64,000 bases of DNA from Methanohalophilus halophilus (GTDB lineage: Archaea > Halobacteriota > Methanosarcinia > Methanosarcinales > Methanosarcinaceae), in the NCBI RefSeq assembly GCF_001889405.1, contig NZ_CP017921.1:1316057-1380056 (forward strand). Reading direction: 5' to 3'. The notes below the pieces were generated by a model. It searched no databases, had not been told where the DNA came from, and worked only from the letters and a program-made list of their open reading frames with translations. Below, in pieces: positions 44,001 through 52,644 of the stretch. How positions within the stretch are numbered: the stretch's first letter is position 1; the number at the start of each line of letters is the position of its first letter. Made by a program: the position numbers and the translations under genes.

Positions 44001-46658
44001 ATGAGTGGGGAGGTTAAGTGGTATCGTGCTAATGCAGAGGAGACCTTTTCTCTCCTTGAAAGCAATAAGGAAGGCTTAAGCGAAGATGAAGCATCTTTCC
44101 GATTATCTACTTATGGGTACAATGAAGTTGAGGCAAAAAAGAAACATGGTCCACTGTATCTTTTTGCCAGGCAATTTGCAAGCCCGTTGATCTATGTGTT
44201 AATCGCTGCTGCAATAGTCACGTTCTTCTTAAATGAATATGCAGATACTGCTGTGATTGCCGGCGTGGTCCTGGCCAATGCAATAATTGGTTTTGTGCAG
44301 GAAAAAAAGGCTGAAAACGCTCTGGAATCCCTTGCCCGAATGATGCGTCCCGAAGCTACTGTACTGCGCAATGGGCAGCGCAAAGTCATCCCCAGTCGAG
44401 AACTGGTGGTAGGGGATGTGGTGCTCTTTGAGGCCGGTGCAAGGGTGCCTGCCGATGTAAGGCTTTTCCAGGTCAAGAACCTGCGTATCGATGAATCAGC
44501 TCTTACCGGCGAATCCATGGCTGTTGAAAAGAAAACCACAACCATCTCCGGTGAGGATGTACCACTTGCAGACCAGAAAAATATGGCTTTCTCAGCCACT
44601 CTTGTAACGCAGGGTGTTGGATATGGTGTGGTGGTGGCAACCGGGCCTCGTACCGAGATAGGCAAGATCTCAGAACTCATCAAGGAATCGGAAAGTCTTT
44701 CCACTCCCCTTATACGAAACATAAACCATCTGGGGAAATTACTCTTTGTTGTAATCCTCTTTGTTTCGGTCCTGACATTTATTATTGGACGTCTGCAGGG
44801 CTTTGAGAACCTGGAAATCTTTCTGGCTTCAGTGAGTCTTGCAGTTGCGGCTATTCCTGAAGGTTTGCCAGCTCTTATCACCATATCACTGGCCATAGGG
44901 GTAAAATCCATGGCATCAAAGAATGCCATCATAAGGAACCTGCCTTCAGTGGAAACATTGGGGTCAGCTACTGTAATATGCTCCGATAAGACAGGCACCC
45001 TGACTATGAACCAAATGACCGTAACAACCATATACACCTCTGAAGGCTGGTTTGAGGTTACAGGTGAAGGCTATTCGCCCAGAGGGGACTTTGCCAGCGA
45101 AGGAGTGCAAGTTTCCCCTTATGATTATGGTTCCTTGATGGAGACCCTCAAGGCAGGTTCCCTGTGTAACGATGCGTATCTGCGTGAAGAAGGAGGTGTT
45201 GTTGGTGATCCCACAGAAGGGGCATTGTTGGTATCCGCTTTGAAAGCATCGTCTTTCCATTTGCCTCGTATTGATTCACTGCCTTTTGAATCTGAAAAGC
45301 GATTTATGGCAACCCTGCATGAAAAGGATGAAAAATCCAATGTAATTTTTGTAAAAGGCTCACCTGAAACAATAATTAGGATGTGTTCCTCAAAGTACGG
45401 AGATGATGAGGCTTTTGATCCGAGCGAAATACTTGAAGCTGCTTCACAAATGGCATCTGAAGGCCTGCGGGTTATTGCCATGGCATACCGGGAAGTGGGA
45501 ACTGACAGGAAAGAATTAAAGGAAGAGGATATCGATGATCTTATTTTCCTGGGGCTGCAGGGAATGCGTGATCCTCCCCGGGAAGAGGTCAAGGATGCCA
45601 TCAAAAAATGTAATACAGCCGGTATCCGTGTAATCATGATAACGGGGGATCATGGACTCACAGGCCACAGTATCGCAAATCAACTTGGGATTACCACAGA
45701 AGGTGTACTTACAGGTTCAGAACTTGATAGCATGTCGGATGAGCACCTGCATGAAAAATTAGAACAGGTTTCTGTCTTTGCGCGTACTTCCCCGGAAAAT
45801 AAATCACGTATTGTCAGGTTGCTGCAGGAGCAAGGAGAGGTTGTGGCTGTTACAGGTGATGGAATAAATGATGCACCAGCTCTCAAAAGGGCAGATATTG
45901 GAGTTGCAATGGGCAAATCCGGTACAGAGGTCGCCAAGGAGGCCTCGGACATGGTACTTGCAGATGATAATTTTGCTTCCATTGTAAATGCTGTGGAGGA
46001 AGGCAGGGATGTTTACGACAAAATCCAGAAGGTGATTTTATGGACGCTGCCCACCAATGCCGCTGAGGGGCTTGCTGTAATGGCTGCGGTGCTGCTGGGA
46101 ATTACCAATCCTCCTCTATTGCCTCTACATATATTGTGGATTAATACTGTAACAGCAATCTGTCTGGGTGTACCAATTGTCTTTGAACCGAAGGAATCCC
46201 TGTTATTGAGAAGACATCCACGTCCTCCCGAAGAGCCGCTTTTACTGCCGGTTATAAAGCAAAGAATCGTTTTAGTTGCCCTTCTGATGGTAACAGCAAC
46301 ATTCCTGTTGTTCTTCTTTGAAATCAATGATCAGAAAACCTCAGTAGCTACAGCACAAACCATTGCGTTGAATACAATCGTATTCTTTGAGATTTTCTAC
46401 CTTTTCAGTTCAAAATCCATTTATGAAAATATATTTGGCCGGCTATTTTCCAACATGTCAATGTTGGCCGGGGTGATTGTGGTAATCCTGCTACAATTGT
46501 TGATAACCTATAACCCGTTGATTAATAGTATCCTTGACACAGCACCTTTAAGACTCGTTGACTGGGTAATTATAGTAATAATTGCCAGTTCTGTGTTCTT
46601 TGTGATCGAAACAGAAAAGATGTTGCGTAAGCGCCAAAGCAGCAAGATTACCCGTTAA
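44001..46658 (+). CDS. P2-type cation-transporting ATPase
   Basis: 885 aa, ten membrane helices. Phosphorylation motif CSDKTGTLTMNQMTV, actuator TGES in DESALTGESMAVEKKT, nucleotide domain KGSPETIIRMC, hinge TGDGINDAPALKRADIGVAMG. The M4 ion site is IPEGLPALI, as in Ca2+ pumps. M5 keeps Asn and Glu (TNAAEGLAV), but M6 reads LWINTVTAICLG: Asn and Thr match SERCA while the key Asp is Ala. The ion is therefore uncertain; one Ca2+, or Na+ or H+, are options. ATG 44001 has no ribosome site, only a T-run before it. The 3' end overlaps the convergent aminotransferase by 11 bases. Confidence 0.93.
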   Translation: MSGEVKWYRANAEETFSLLESNKEGLSEDEASFRLSTYGYNEVEAKKKHGPLYLFARQFASPLIYVLIAAAIVTFFLNEYADTAVIAGVVLANAIIGFVQEKKAENALESLARMMRPEATVLRNGQRKVIPSRELVVGDVVLFEAGARVPADVRLFQVKNLRIDESALTGESMAVEKKTTTISGEDVPLADQKNMAFSATLVTQGVGYGVVVATGPRTEIGKISELIKESESLSTPLIRNINHLGKLLFVVILFVSVLTFIIGRLQGFENLEIFLASVSLAVAAIPEGLPALITISLAIGVKSMASKNAIIRNLPSVETLGSATVICSDKTGTLTMNQMTVTTIYTSEGWFEVTGEGYSPRGDFASEGVQVSPYDYGSLMETLKAGSLCNDAYLREEGGVVGDPTEGALLVSALKASSFHLPRIDSLPFESEKRFMATLHEKDEKSNVIFVKGSPETIIRMCSSKYGDDEAFDPSEILEAASQMASEGLRVIAMAYREVGTDRKELKEEDIDDLIFLGLQGMRDPPREEVKDAIKKCNTAGIRVIMITGDHGLTGHSIANQLGITTEGVLTGSELDSMSDEHLHEKLEQVSVFARTSPENKSRIVRLLQEQGEVVAVTGDGINDAPALKRADIGVAMGKSGTEVAKEASDMVLADDNFASIVNAVEEGRDVYDKIQKVILWTLPTNAAEGLAVMAAVLLGITNPPLLPLHILWINTVTAICLGVPIVFEPKESLLLRRHPRPPEEPLLLPVIKQRIVLVALLMVTATFLLFFFEINDQKTSVATAQTIALNTIVFFEIFYLFSSKSIYENIFGRLFSNMSMLAGVIVVILLQLLITYNPLINSILDTAPLRLVDWVIIVIIASSVFFVIETEKMLRKRQSSKITR

Positions 46659-47793
46659 GGAAAGCATCAAGTCTTTCCATTCCTTTTTCTATATTTTCTA
46701 AACTGTTGGCATAAGAGAATCTAACGTGGCCTTCTCCGCAGGACCCAAAGTCGATTCCAGGTGTGATGGCCACTCCGGTTTCTTCCAGAACCTGTCTGCT
46801 GAATTCAAGTGAATTCCCGGTAAACTTACGTGCATCAGCCAGAATGTAGAAGGCACCATCTGGGGCGTAATTAACACCAAAACCGATATTTTTGAGTTTT
46901 TCCAGCATGTAAATACGACGTTTGTCATAGGTCTCAACCATTGATTTCACATGGTCCTGTGGACCTTTGAGCGCTGCAACTGCTGCGTGCTGGACAAAAT
47001 TGTTGGCGCATATGAAAAAATTCTGCTGCATCTTCTGGATCAACCGGATCATGTTAGGGGGTACGATCATGTATCCCAGTCTCCAGCCGGTCATACAGTA
47101 TTTTTTGGAAAAACCATTGAGTACGATTGCATTATCCGTGTATTCCAGTATGCTGTGGTCTTTTGCATCCCCGTAAACAAGTCCCTGGTAAATCTCATCG
47201 GAGATTATAGGAATCGTCCCTGCCACCTCAGCGATTGCCTGCATCTCTTTTGCTGGCATCAGGTAACCTGCAGGATTGGAAGGACTATTCATGAGAATAG
47301 CAGCTGTATCAGAATCAATATTTGCCGAGAGGTTATCAGAATTCAGGCAGTAGCCTTCTTCCTCTTTTGTAGGAACGAGGACTGCCTTGCCTCCAATGGC
47401 TTTGACGAAATTGGGATAACAGGCATAGTGGGGATTTGACATAGCGACCTTCATTCCTTCATCAACAAGAGCCATGAAACTCAACATCAAACCCGGGCTT
47501 GTGCCTGAAGTGACAACTACCTGAGAAGGATCGATATCAAGATCAAAACGTGTGTTGTAGTCGTCAGCTATTGCCTCTCTTAGTGCGGGTATCCCCTGGC
47601 TATGTGTGTAGGTTGTATTGCAGGCATCCAGGGCATTGCGGGCAGCTTCACATATATGTGGGGCGGTGGGGAAATCCGGTTCTCCAATCTCCAGATGAAT
47701 AATACTTTTACCCTGTGCTTCGAGCTGCTGGGCCCTTTCCAGTACCTCCATAACGTAAAAAGGTGGTATGTTTGCTACTTTTTGGGATATCAT
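46648..47793 (-). CDS. Class I/II pyridoxal-phosphate aminotransferase
   Basis: 381 aa. SIIHLEIGEPDFPTAPHI near the start, VVVTSGTSPGLMLSF, MNSPSNPAGYLMP, and the PLP lysine in NGFSKKYCMTGWRLGYM. This is the aspartate-aminotransferase fold, of the archaeal branch annotated as aspartate or aromatic aminotransferase; the substrate cannot be settled by eye. A TATA-like TTTAAATAAC on the minus strand (about 47817-47826) is 28 bases before ATG 47793, predicting a leaderless transcript. It is divergent from the modABC operon. Confidence 0.88.
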   Translation of the reverse strand: MISQKVANIPPFYVMEVLERAQQLEAQGKSIIHLEIGEPDFPTAPHICEAARNALDACNTTYTHSQGIPALREAIADDYNTRFDLDIDPSQVVVTSGTSPGLMLSFMALVDEGMKVAMSNPHYACYPNFVKAIGGKAVLVPTKEEEGYCLNSDNLSANIDSDTAAILMNSPSNPAGYLMPAKEMQAIAEVAGTIPIISDEIYQGLVYGDAKDHSILEYTDNAIVLNGFSKKYCMTGWRLGYMIVPPNMIRLIQKMQQNFFICANNFVQHAAVAALKGPQDHVKSMVETYDKRRIYMLEKLKNIGFGVNYAPDGAFYILADARKFTGNSLEFSRQVLEETGVAITPGIDFGSCGEGHVRFSYANSLENIEKGMERLDAFLNG

Positions 47794-47942
47794 GATAATG
47801 GTATGCTCTGTATTTGTTATTTAAACCTAACTTTTCAATCCCTTCGGGAAACCTGTTTCTGGATATGGACGGAGATAAAGATTTTATTTTTAATTAAATA
47901 TATTTAACTATTTTTACAATAAATAAGACAAAATTTCATAGA

Positions 47943-48003
47943 TACAGGAACTGTAAAAATTGTCTCACTTCTATAATGAAGTAAGGAATTCGCATATCCG
48001 AAT
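47943..48003. promoter_or_regulatory. Cluster of three short palindromes upstream of modABC
   Basis: The 370-base gap between the aminotransferase and modA contains TACAG-gaa-CTGTA (47943-47955), ACTTC-tataat-GAAGT (47967-47982) and ATTCG-catatc-CGAAT (47988-48003), followed by the larger operator at 48059. Three different palindromes within 60 bases suggest several regulator sites. The remainder (47794-47940) is A/T-rich and shows nothing beyond the aminotransferase promoter. Confidence 0.35.
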
Positions 48004-48030
48004 CGAATTGCTTCCGGGATATCAGGTACA

Positions 48031-48038
48031 TATATATA
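48031..48038 (+). promoter_or_regulatory. TATA box of modABC
   Basis: TATATATA lies about 26 bases before 48060, so transcription should begin inside the palindromic operator at 48059-48082, leaving a leader of about 100 bases before modA. Confidence 0.55.
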
Positions 48039-48058
48039 GCAAAAAAGAATAGGTATAC

Positions 48059-48082
48059 CGTTATGTTTGGTGATACATAACG
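48059..48082. promoter_or_regulatory. ModE-like operator before modABC
   Basis: CGTTATGT (48059-48066) and ACATAACG (48075-48082) are perfect 8-base arms with an 8-base spacer. The CGTTAT/ATAACG half-sites resemble those of bacterial ModE, the molybdate-responsive repressor. The site overlaps the predicted transcription start, which fits repression when molybdate or tungstate is plentiful. No ModE gene lies in the window. Confidence 0.65.
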
Positions 48083-48163
48083 CGTAGTTGTCATAATCAG
48101 GATGAAACAATATTTGTCAATTCATAGAATAGGTCAAAATCATAATTTGTGAGAGGGTGTAGA

Positions 48164-49015
48164 ATGAAGGATTCAATTTTAAAAGTTGTTGCAATATCTC
48201 TTTGCTGCATATTATGTCTCGGATGTGTTGGAAATCCAGAAAGCAAGATAAAAGATCAGGATTCAAGGAATAATAATCTTATTTCAGAAGGAAAGGTAAG
48301 CAATACTCCTCTCCTAGTCTACTGCGGAGCTGGGATGCGCCAGCCAATGGAGGATATTGGAGAATTGTTTGAAGATGAATACGGCATTGTTGTACAATAC
48401 AATTATGCAGGTTCCAATACGCTCCTGACACAGATGGAACTCACAGGTGAAGGAGATATTTACATGCCCGGTGCAACCTATTATTTTGATGTTGCTTCCA
48501 AAAAAGGGCTGATTGATAATATAGATAAAGTCGCTTACCATGTACCTGTGATTGTGACACCAAAAGGAAACCCTGCAGAGATCGATAATTTAAGTGACTT
48601 CACAAATGAGGATACAAAAATAATACTTGGAGACCCTCAAGCCGCAGCCATAGGCGTTCTCTGCCAGAAAATGCTGACTAAAAAAGGAATATATGGCAAT
48701 GTCGAGGAAAACGTCATTGCAAGAGGCGCCACTGTGAACGAACTTGTCACCTATGTTTCCTTGGCTCAGGCAGATGCATCCATAGTCTGGGAGGACCTTG
48801 TGATAAATGACGAGAGTTTCAATGTAGTCGAGATACCGAAAGAAGATAATATCGTAAAAATAATACCAATCGGTACACTCAATTTTTCCACAGATAAAGA
48901 AGCTGCAAACAAATTTGTAGATTTTATCGTTTCCAGTGAAGGGAAAGCAGTTTTTGAAAAATATGGATTTACCACCTATCCTGATGAAAAGTATGCATAT
49001 TTAGAAAATAACTGA
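48164..49015 (+). CDS. modA: Molybdate/tungstate-binding lipoprotein ModA
   Basis: 283 aa. Signal segment ILKVVAISLCCILCLGC with a lipobox Cys near residue 17, so it is anchored outside the membrane. The binding domain starts LLVYCGAGMRQPMEDIGELF, then YNYAGSNTLLTQMELTGEGD, and VPVIVTPKGNP and GATVNELVTYVSLAQADASI follow, as in ModA-type oxyanion-binding proteins. ATG 48164 has GAGGGTG upstream. Mo or W is required for formylmethanofuran dehydrogenase in methanogens. Whether it prefers Mo or W is not visible. Confidence 0.9.
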   Translation: MKDSILKVVAISLCCILCLGCVGNPESKIKDQDSRNNNLISEGKVSNTPLLVYCGAGMRQPMEDIGELFEDEYGIVVQYNYAGSNTLLTQMELTGEGDIYMPGATYYFDVASKKGLIDNIDKVAYHVPVIVTPKGNPAEIDNLSDFTNEDTKIILGDPQAAAIGVLCQKMLTKKGIYGNVEENVIARGATVNELVTYVSLAQADASIVWEDLVINDESFNVVEIPKEDNIVKIIPIGTLNFSTDKEAANKFVDFIVSSEGKAVFEKYGFTTYPDEKYAYLENN

Positions 49016-49063
49016 ATTGGTTGAAATGTAAGTTATCCGTTAAATTGACGCAGGAGTTATTCT

Positions 49064-49852
49064 ATGAAAAAGATAGGATTCAAGCAAATAACATTGCTTC
49101 TTATGCTTCTGCTTGTACTTTTTATTTTTGCACTAATTTTTGAAATAGTCACTCACTCCGATATCAGTAACCTTACTGCCAACATTGTCTCTCCAGAAAT
49201 AAGATTTTCAATAAAACTCAGTCTTCTAACGGCTGCATTATCTACCCTTATGTGCATATTCGTTGCTATACCCGTTTCCTATGCACTTGCCAGGTATGAT
49301 TTCCCTCTGAAAACACTTATCAACACAATACTTGATATGCCCCTTGCATTGCCTCCAATTGTGTCAGGACTTGGATTACTGCTGATTTTTGGGACATCTA
49401 CTACCGGTCATTACCTTGCAAATATGGGACTTAAATTTGTATTCACGCCTGCTGGAATAATTATCGCCCAGTTCACCGTGAATATTTCACTGATGATAAG
49501 GATACTGCGTTCAACATTTGAAAGCATAAATCCAAGATATGAACATGTAGCCCAGACTTTGGGTTGCACACCTTTTCAGGCATTTATTAAAACAACATTG
49601 CCCCTTGCAAAGAACGGCATATTTGCAGGTTCCGTGATCACATGGGCAAAGGGAATGGGAGAATTTGGAGCTGTATTGATACTTGCAGGTGCCACCAGAA
49701 TGAAAACTGAAACATTGCCCATTGCCCTCTACCTTAACATGTCCTCAGGAGAACTGGACCTTGCCATTGCAGCGGCTACAATATTGATATGTATATCAGG
49801 AATCACACTTTATCTATTTGAACGCAAGGGTGGAATGGCAACCCTATATTGA
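49064..49852 (+). CDS. modB: Molybdate/tungstate ABC permease ModB
   Basis: 262 aa with six hydrophobic segments. The permease motif that contacts the ATPase is EHVAQTLGCTPFQAFIKTTLP (EAA loop), preceded by DMPLALPPIVSGLGLLLIFG, typical of ModB/CysT. AKGMGEFGAVLILAG is also characteristic. ATG 49064 has GGAG eight bases upstream. Second gene of modABC, 48 bases after modA. Confidence 0.93.
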   Translation: MKKIGFKQITLLLMLLLVLFIFALIFEIVTHSDISNLTANIVSPEIRFSIKLSLLTAALSTLMCIFVAIPVSYALARYDFPLKTLINTILDMPLALPPIVSGLGLLLIFGTSTTGHYLANMGLKFVFTPAGIIIAQFTVNISLMIRILRSTFESINPRYEHVAQTLGCTPFQAFIKTTLPLAKNGIFAGSVITWAKGMGEFGAVLILAGATRMKTETLPIALYLNMSSGELDLAIAAATILICISGITLYLFERKGGMATLY

Positions 49853-49873
49853 GCGGGGGTGTGCGGATAAAAG

Positions 49874-50917
49874 ATGATAGAAACAAAAAACCTTTCAAGA
49901 AAAATTGGTAATTTCGCACTTGAAGCTGTAGATTTGAACATAGAGGAAGGGGAATATTTTTGCGTATTGGGGCCCACCGGCTCTGGTAAAACAATCCTTA
50001 TGGAAACAATTGCAGGAATCTATAAACCTGATAATGGATCCATAATTATTAACGGAAAAGAAATAAGTTCCCAGCTTCCCAAAGAAAGGAACATCAGCAT
50101 GGTTTATCAGGATTTCATGCTCTTTCCGAATATGGATGTGCGAAAGAACATTGAGTTTGGACTGCATTACAAAGGTTTTAAGAAATCACGAATTACAGAA
50201 ATGGTCGAAAATACTGCTAAAATGCTTGGAATATCTCATCTGCTGGAAAGGCGGCCTTTAACATTAAGTGGTGGGGAGAAACAGAGGACTGCAATCGCAA
50301 GGGCAATTATCACCGAACCCGAATTATTGTTGCTTGACGAACCACTTTCATCACTTGACACAGGAACAAAGGACAGAATCGGACAGGAATTGTTAAGGAT
50401 ACATCAGTTGAAAAAGACAACAACTATTCACGTTACACATAGTTTTGAAGAGGCGTTTAGCCTCGCTGACCGAATAGCTGTCATGCATGATGGAAAAATC
50501 CTGCAGGTCGGCACAGCAGAAGAAGTTTTTAACAGGCCCAATTCCAGATTTATTGCCGACTTTGTGGGTGTGGAAAATCTGTTTCATGGTAAAGCATTCA
50601 TTCAGGATAATCTTACAGAAATATATGTTAATGATCTTAAAATAATTTCAAGCACTCTTAAATCAGGAGATGTGAGTATTTCTATTAGGCCGGAAAACAT
50701 ACTGGTTTCGATAAACCCAATTGAATCCAGTGCCCGGAATTCATTTTCAGGTGTACTTACCCAAGCTACAAGAATGAAATCAATTGTTAACGTTATCATC
50801 AATGCTGGAATACCCTTCCGGGTAGTACTTACTAAAAGAACATATGATGATATGGAACTTTCAATTGGAAGGGAAGTCTATCTGACTTTCAGTGCGTCTG
50901 CCGTGCATATAATCTAA
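49874..50917 (+). CDS. modC: Molybdate/tungstate ABC ATPase ModC with TOBE domain
   Basis: 347 aa. Walker A GPTGSGKTILMETIAG, Q-loop MVYQDFMLFPN, signature LSGGEKQRTAIARAI, Walker B LLLLDEPLSSLD, switch THSFEEAF. Residues from about 290 form a TOBE-like domain (SISIRPENILVS, then NSFSGVLTQATRMKSIVNVI) that in ModC can bind the oxyanion and inhibit transport. Starts 21 bases after modB. The gpgS gene converges 96 bases further on. Confidence 0.93.
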   Translation: MIETKNLSRKIGNFALEAVDLNIEEGEYFCVLGPTGSGKTILMETIAGIYKPDNGSIIINGKEISSQLPKERNISMVYQDFMLFPNMDVRKNIEFGLHYKGFKKSRITEMVENTAKMLGISHLLERRPLTLSGGEKQRTAIARAIITEPELLLLDEPLSSLDTGTKDRIGQELLRIHQLKKTTTIHVTHSFEEAFSLADRIAVMHDGKILQVGTAEEVFNRPNSRFIADFVGVENLFHGKAFIQDNLTEIYVNDLKIISSTLKSGDVSISIRPENILVSINPIESSARNSFSGVLTQATRMKSIVNVIINAGIPFRVVLTKRTYDDMELSIGREVYLTFSASAVHII

Positions 50918-51013
50918 TTCTTAAAAATAAAAAAAGGAATCAGTGCCATGTAAAAGTATATAAAATGACAAAGAATACACTGCTATCTTTATTTTTCAAT
51001 TAGATTTTTAACG

Positions 51014-52246
51014 TTACTTATATTCAAAAACATGTCCGTTGAATTCCCTGGCATCCTCGCGTGCTGCATAACATATTTGTTCTCTGAGGTCAGGTATTGC
51101 GGAGAGGACTCTTGTCCAGTCTGGCAACAACATATCATGGGGGTTATCGAGATATTCTTCCCCGGATTTCATGATTACCTTTGAGAACATATCCACATAA
51201 GTTTCCTCTTCGTGGCGATTAAAGTTGAGGTCATTGAAAAGGGCATCCGTATAATATTTCCTAATAAGGTCCTGTCCTCTTCTCTTATATTTCACCTGTA
51301 TACTATGCAAAAGTGGATGGGATATGGGAGTACTTGATGATTCTGTGATTATACGTAGAAGTGTTGAGAAAATATCGCCGGTCATTTTGCAGAGGCCTTC
51401 AGTGCGGTCCTGGCCAAGTTCTTTATGTTTATGATCGTAAAATCCAAGGTCTGTCTGGCATACCCTCTTGAAAGTGGCATTGCGGTAGACTTCTGCAAGC
51501 AATCCGACTTCAAGTCCCCAATCGGCCGGGATTCTTATATTGAGCGCAAGATCGCTTGTCATTGCAAATTCACCGGAGAGGGTGTAGCGGAAAGATCTGA
51601 AATAGTCCAGGATTTCTGAATCACATCGCAGTTCCTTGTGTAGGGTATCCATCAAGGGCTGGACAAAAAGACGATAAACACGTCCATGCATAGTTTTTTT
51701 GTCCAGGTTCACTCTTGCATAATAACCTTTGTTGAAAAAGAAATTCAGATCACGGCTGACTATAGGGTAAAGAAGTTTTAACGGAATGGCAGGTGTATAA
51801 TTGACAATATCCGCATCATGCAGGGCAATTGCATAAGAATTCAGGCTGGCAACACCCAGGCCCAACCAGGCATCCATACCCTTGCCCCGGAAACCTGTAA
51901 GGTCAAGATCAATCTCTTTCATCTCATCAATGATCTTTTGGACCCTTTTGCCATTACACCATATGAGCATATGGTCGGTTTTTAACTGGCTGAAAAATTG
52001 TGCAGCTTTTCTGTATTCTTCAGGATTATCAGCTGCCATTGGAATAATTATCTGTTTAACACAGTCACATTTATTTAATGCCTCCACGATTTGCTGGAGG
52101 GGAAGTTTTTCGACTTCCTCGTATAATATCGGTATGATCAGGCAAGTAGGTCGCTTTTGTTCAAGTTGCTTGATTTTTTCTTCAAGTTTATTGATATCAA
52201 TGCAAAAATCATGTATTGTAGTAATATCCTCTTGATGAAAATCCAT
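51014..52246 (-). CDS. gpgS: Glucosyl-3-phosphoglycerate synthase, GT81
   Basis: 410 aa. Resembles GpgS, which transfers glucose from NDP-glucose to 3-phosphoglycerate to make the precursor of the osmolyte glucosylglycerate, as characterised in Methanococcoides burtonii. TCLIIPILYEEVEKLPLQQI begins the Rossmann-like part; GFRGKGMDAWLGLGVA and the metal-binding ALHDADIVNYTP are the catalytic core; RVYRLFVQPLMDTL and SGEFAMTSDLALNIRIP follow. The phosphatase GpgP is not adjacent. ATG 52246 has GGGGGT upstream, and the leader contains a hairpin (52301-52331). A mannosyl-specific variant cannot be excluded. Confidence 0.87.
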   Translation of the reverse strand: MDFHQEDITTIHDFCIDINKLEEKIKQLEQKRPTCLIIPILYEEVEKLPLQQIVEALNKCDCVKQIIIPMAADNPEEYRKAAQFFSQLKTDHMLIWCNGKRVQKIIDEMKEIDLDLTGFRGKGMDAWLGLGVASLNSYAIALHDADIVNYTPAIPLKLLYPIVSRDLNFFFNKGYYARVNLDKKTMHGRVYRLFVQPLMDTLHKELRCDSEILDYFRSFRYTLSGEFAMTSDLALNIRIPADWGLEVGLLAEVYRNATFKRVCQTDLGFYDHKHKELGQDRTEGLCKMTGDIFSTLLRIITESSSTPISHPLLHSIQVKYKRRGQDLIRKYYTDALFNDLNFNRHEEETYVDMFSKVIMKSGEEYLDNPHDMLLPDWTRVLSAIPDLREQICYAAREDAREFNGHVFEYK

Positions 52247-52300
52247 TTAATACCCCCATTTATGGATTATGTTTTGTACTATGAATATATTTTTGTTATC

Positions 52301-52331
52301 CTGATTCACCCCCTCCATAAAGTTGAATCAG
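52301..52331 (-). promoter_or_regulatory. Hairpin in the gpgS leader
   Basis: In the minus-strand mRNA CTGATTCA and TGAATCAG pair (8 bp) around a 15-base loop that contains GGAGGGGG, itself a Shine-Dalgarno-like sequence. A TATA-like TTATATAG on the minus strand near 52368-52375 predicts a start around 52345, so this hairpin would be near the 5' end of a leader of about 100 bases. The rest of the 398-base gap (52332-52644) is A/T-rich and holds only the two promoters. Confidence 0.4.
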
Positions 52332-52644
52332 TGATTGGACGTCTATTCATAATTCCATTTTTGCTCTATATAATGGAGCCAAAAAATTTATAGTTTTCTA
52401 TTTCCCTGCAATCTCCAATAAGAAAGGCGCAGAATATAAATTTGCCAGTTATATCACGTCAGTATTTCAGAAAAGTATGATAGTAGATTGCATTGGATAT
52501 ATGGTTGTAAATTCTACAAAGTTGAACTTTCGTGCTGTCCTTTTTGAATGATTATATGTAATAGATAATAAGTATTTTATACTACGAATAACCTTATATT
52601 TGTATTTATATTTAATATCTGGCGTGGTCAGGAGCACACTATAA

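Noticed and set aside
44192-45037. 281-codon minus-strand frame opposite the P-type ATPase
   Set aside because: Antisense shadow without a ribosome site or recognisable domain.
52157-52393. Plus-strand 78-codon hydrophobic frame upstream of the TPR gene
   Set aside because: It overlaps the gpgS 5' end and its leader, lacks a ribosome site and is explained by A/T richness.
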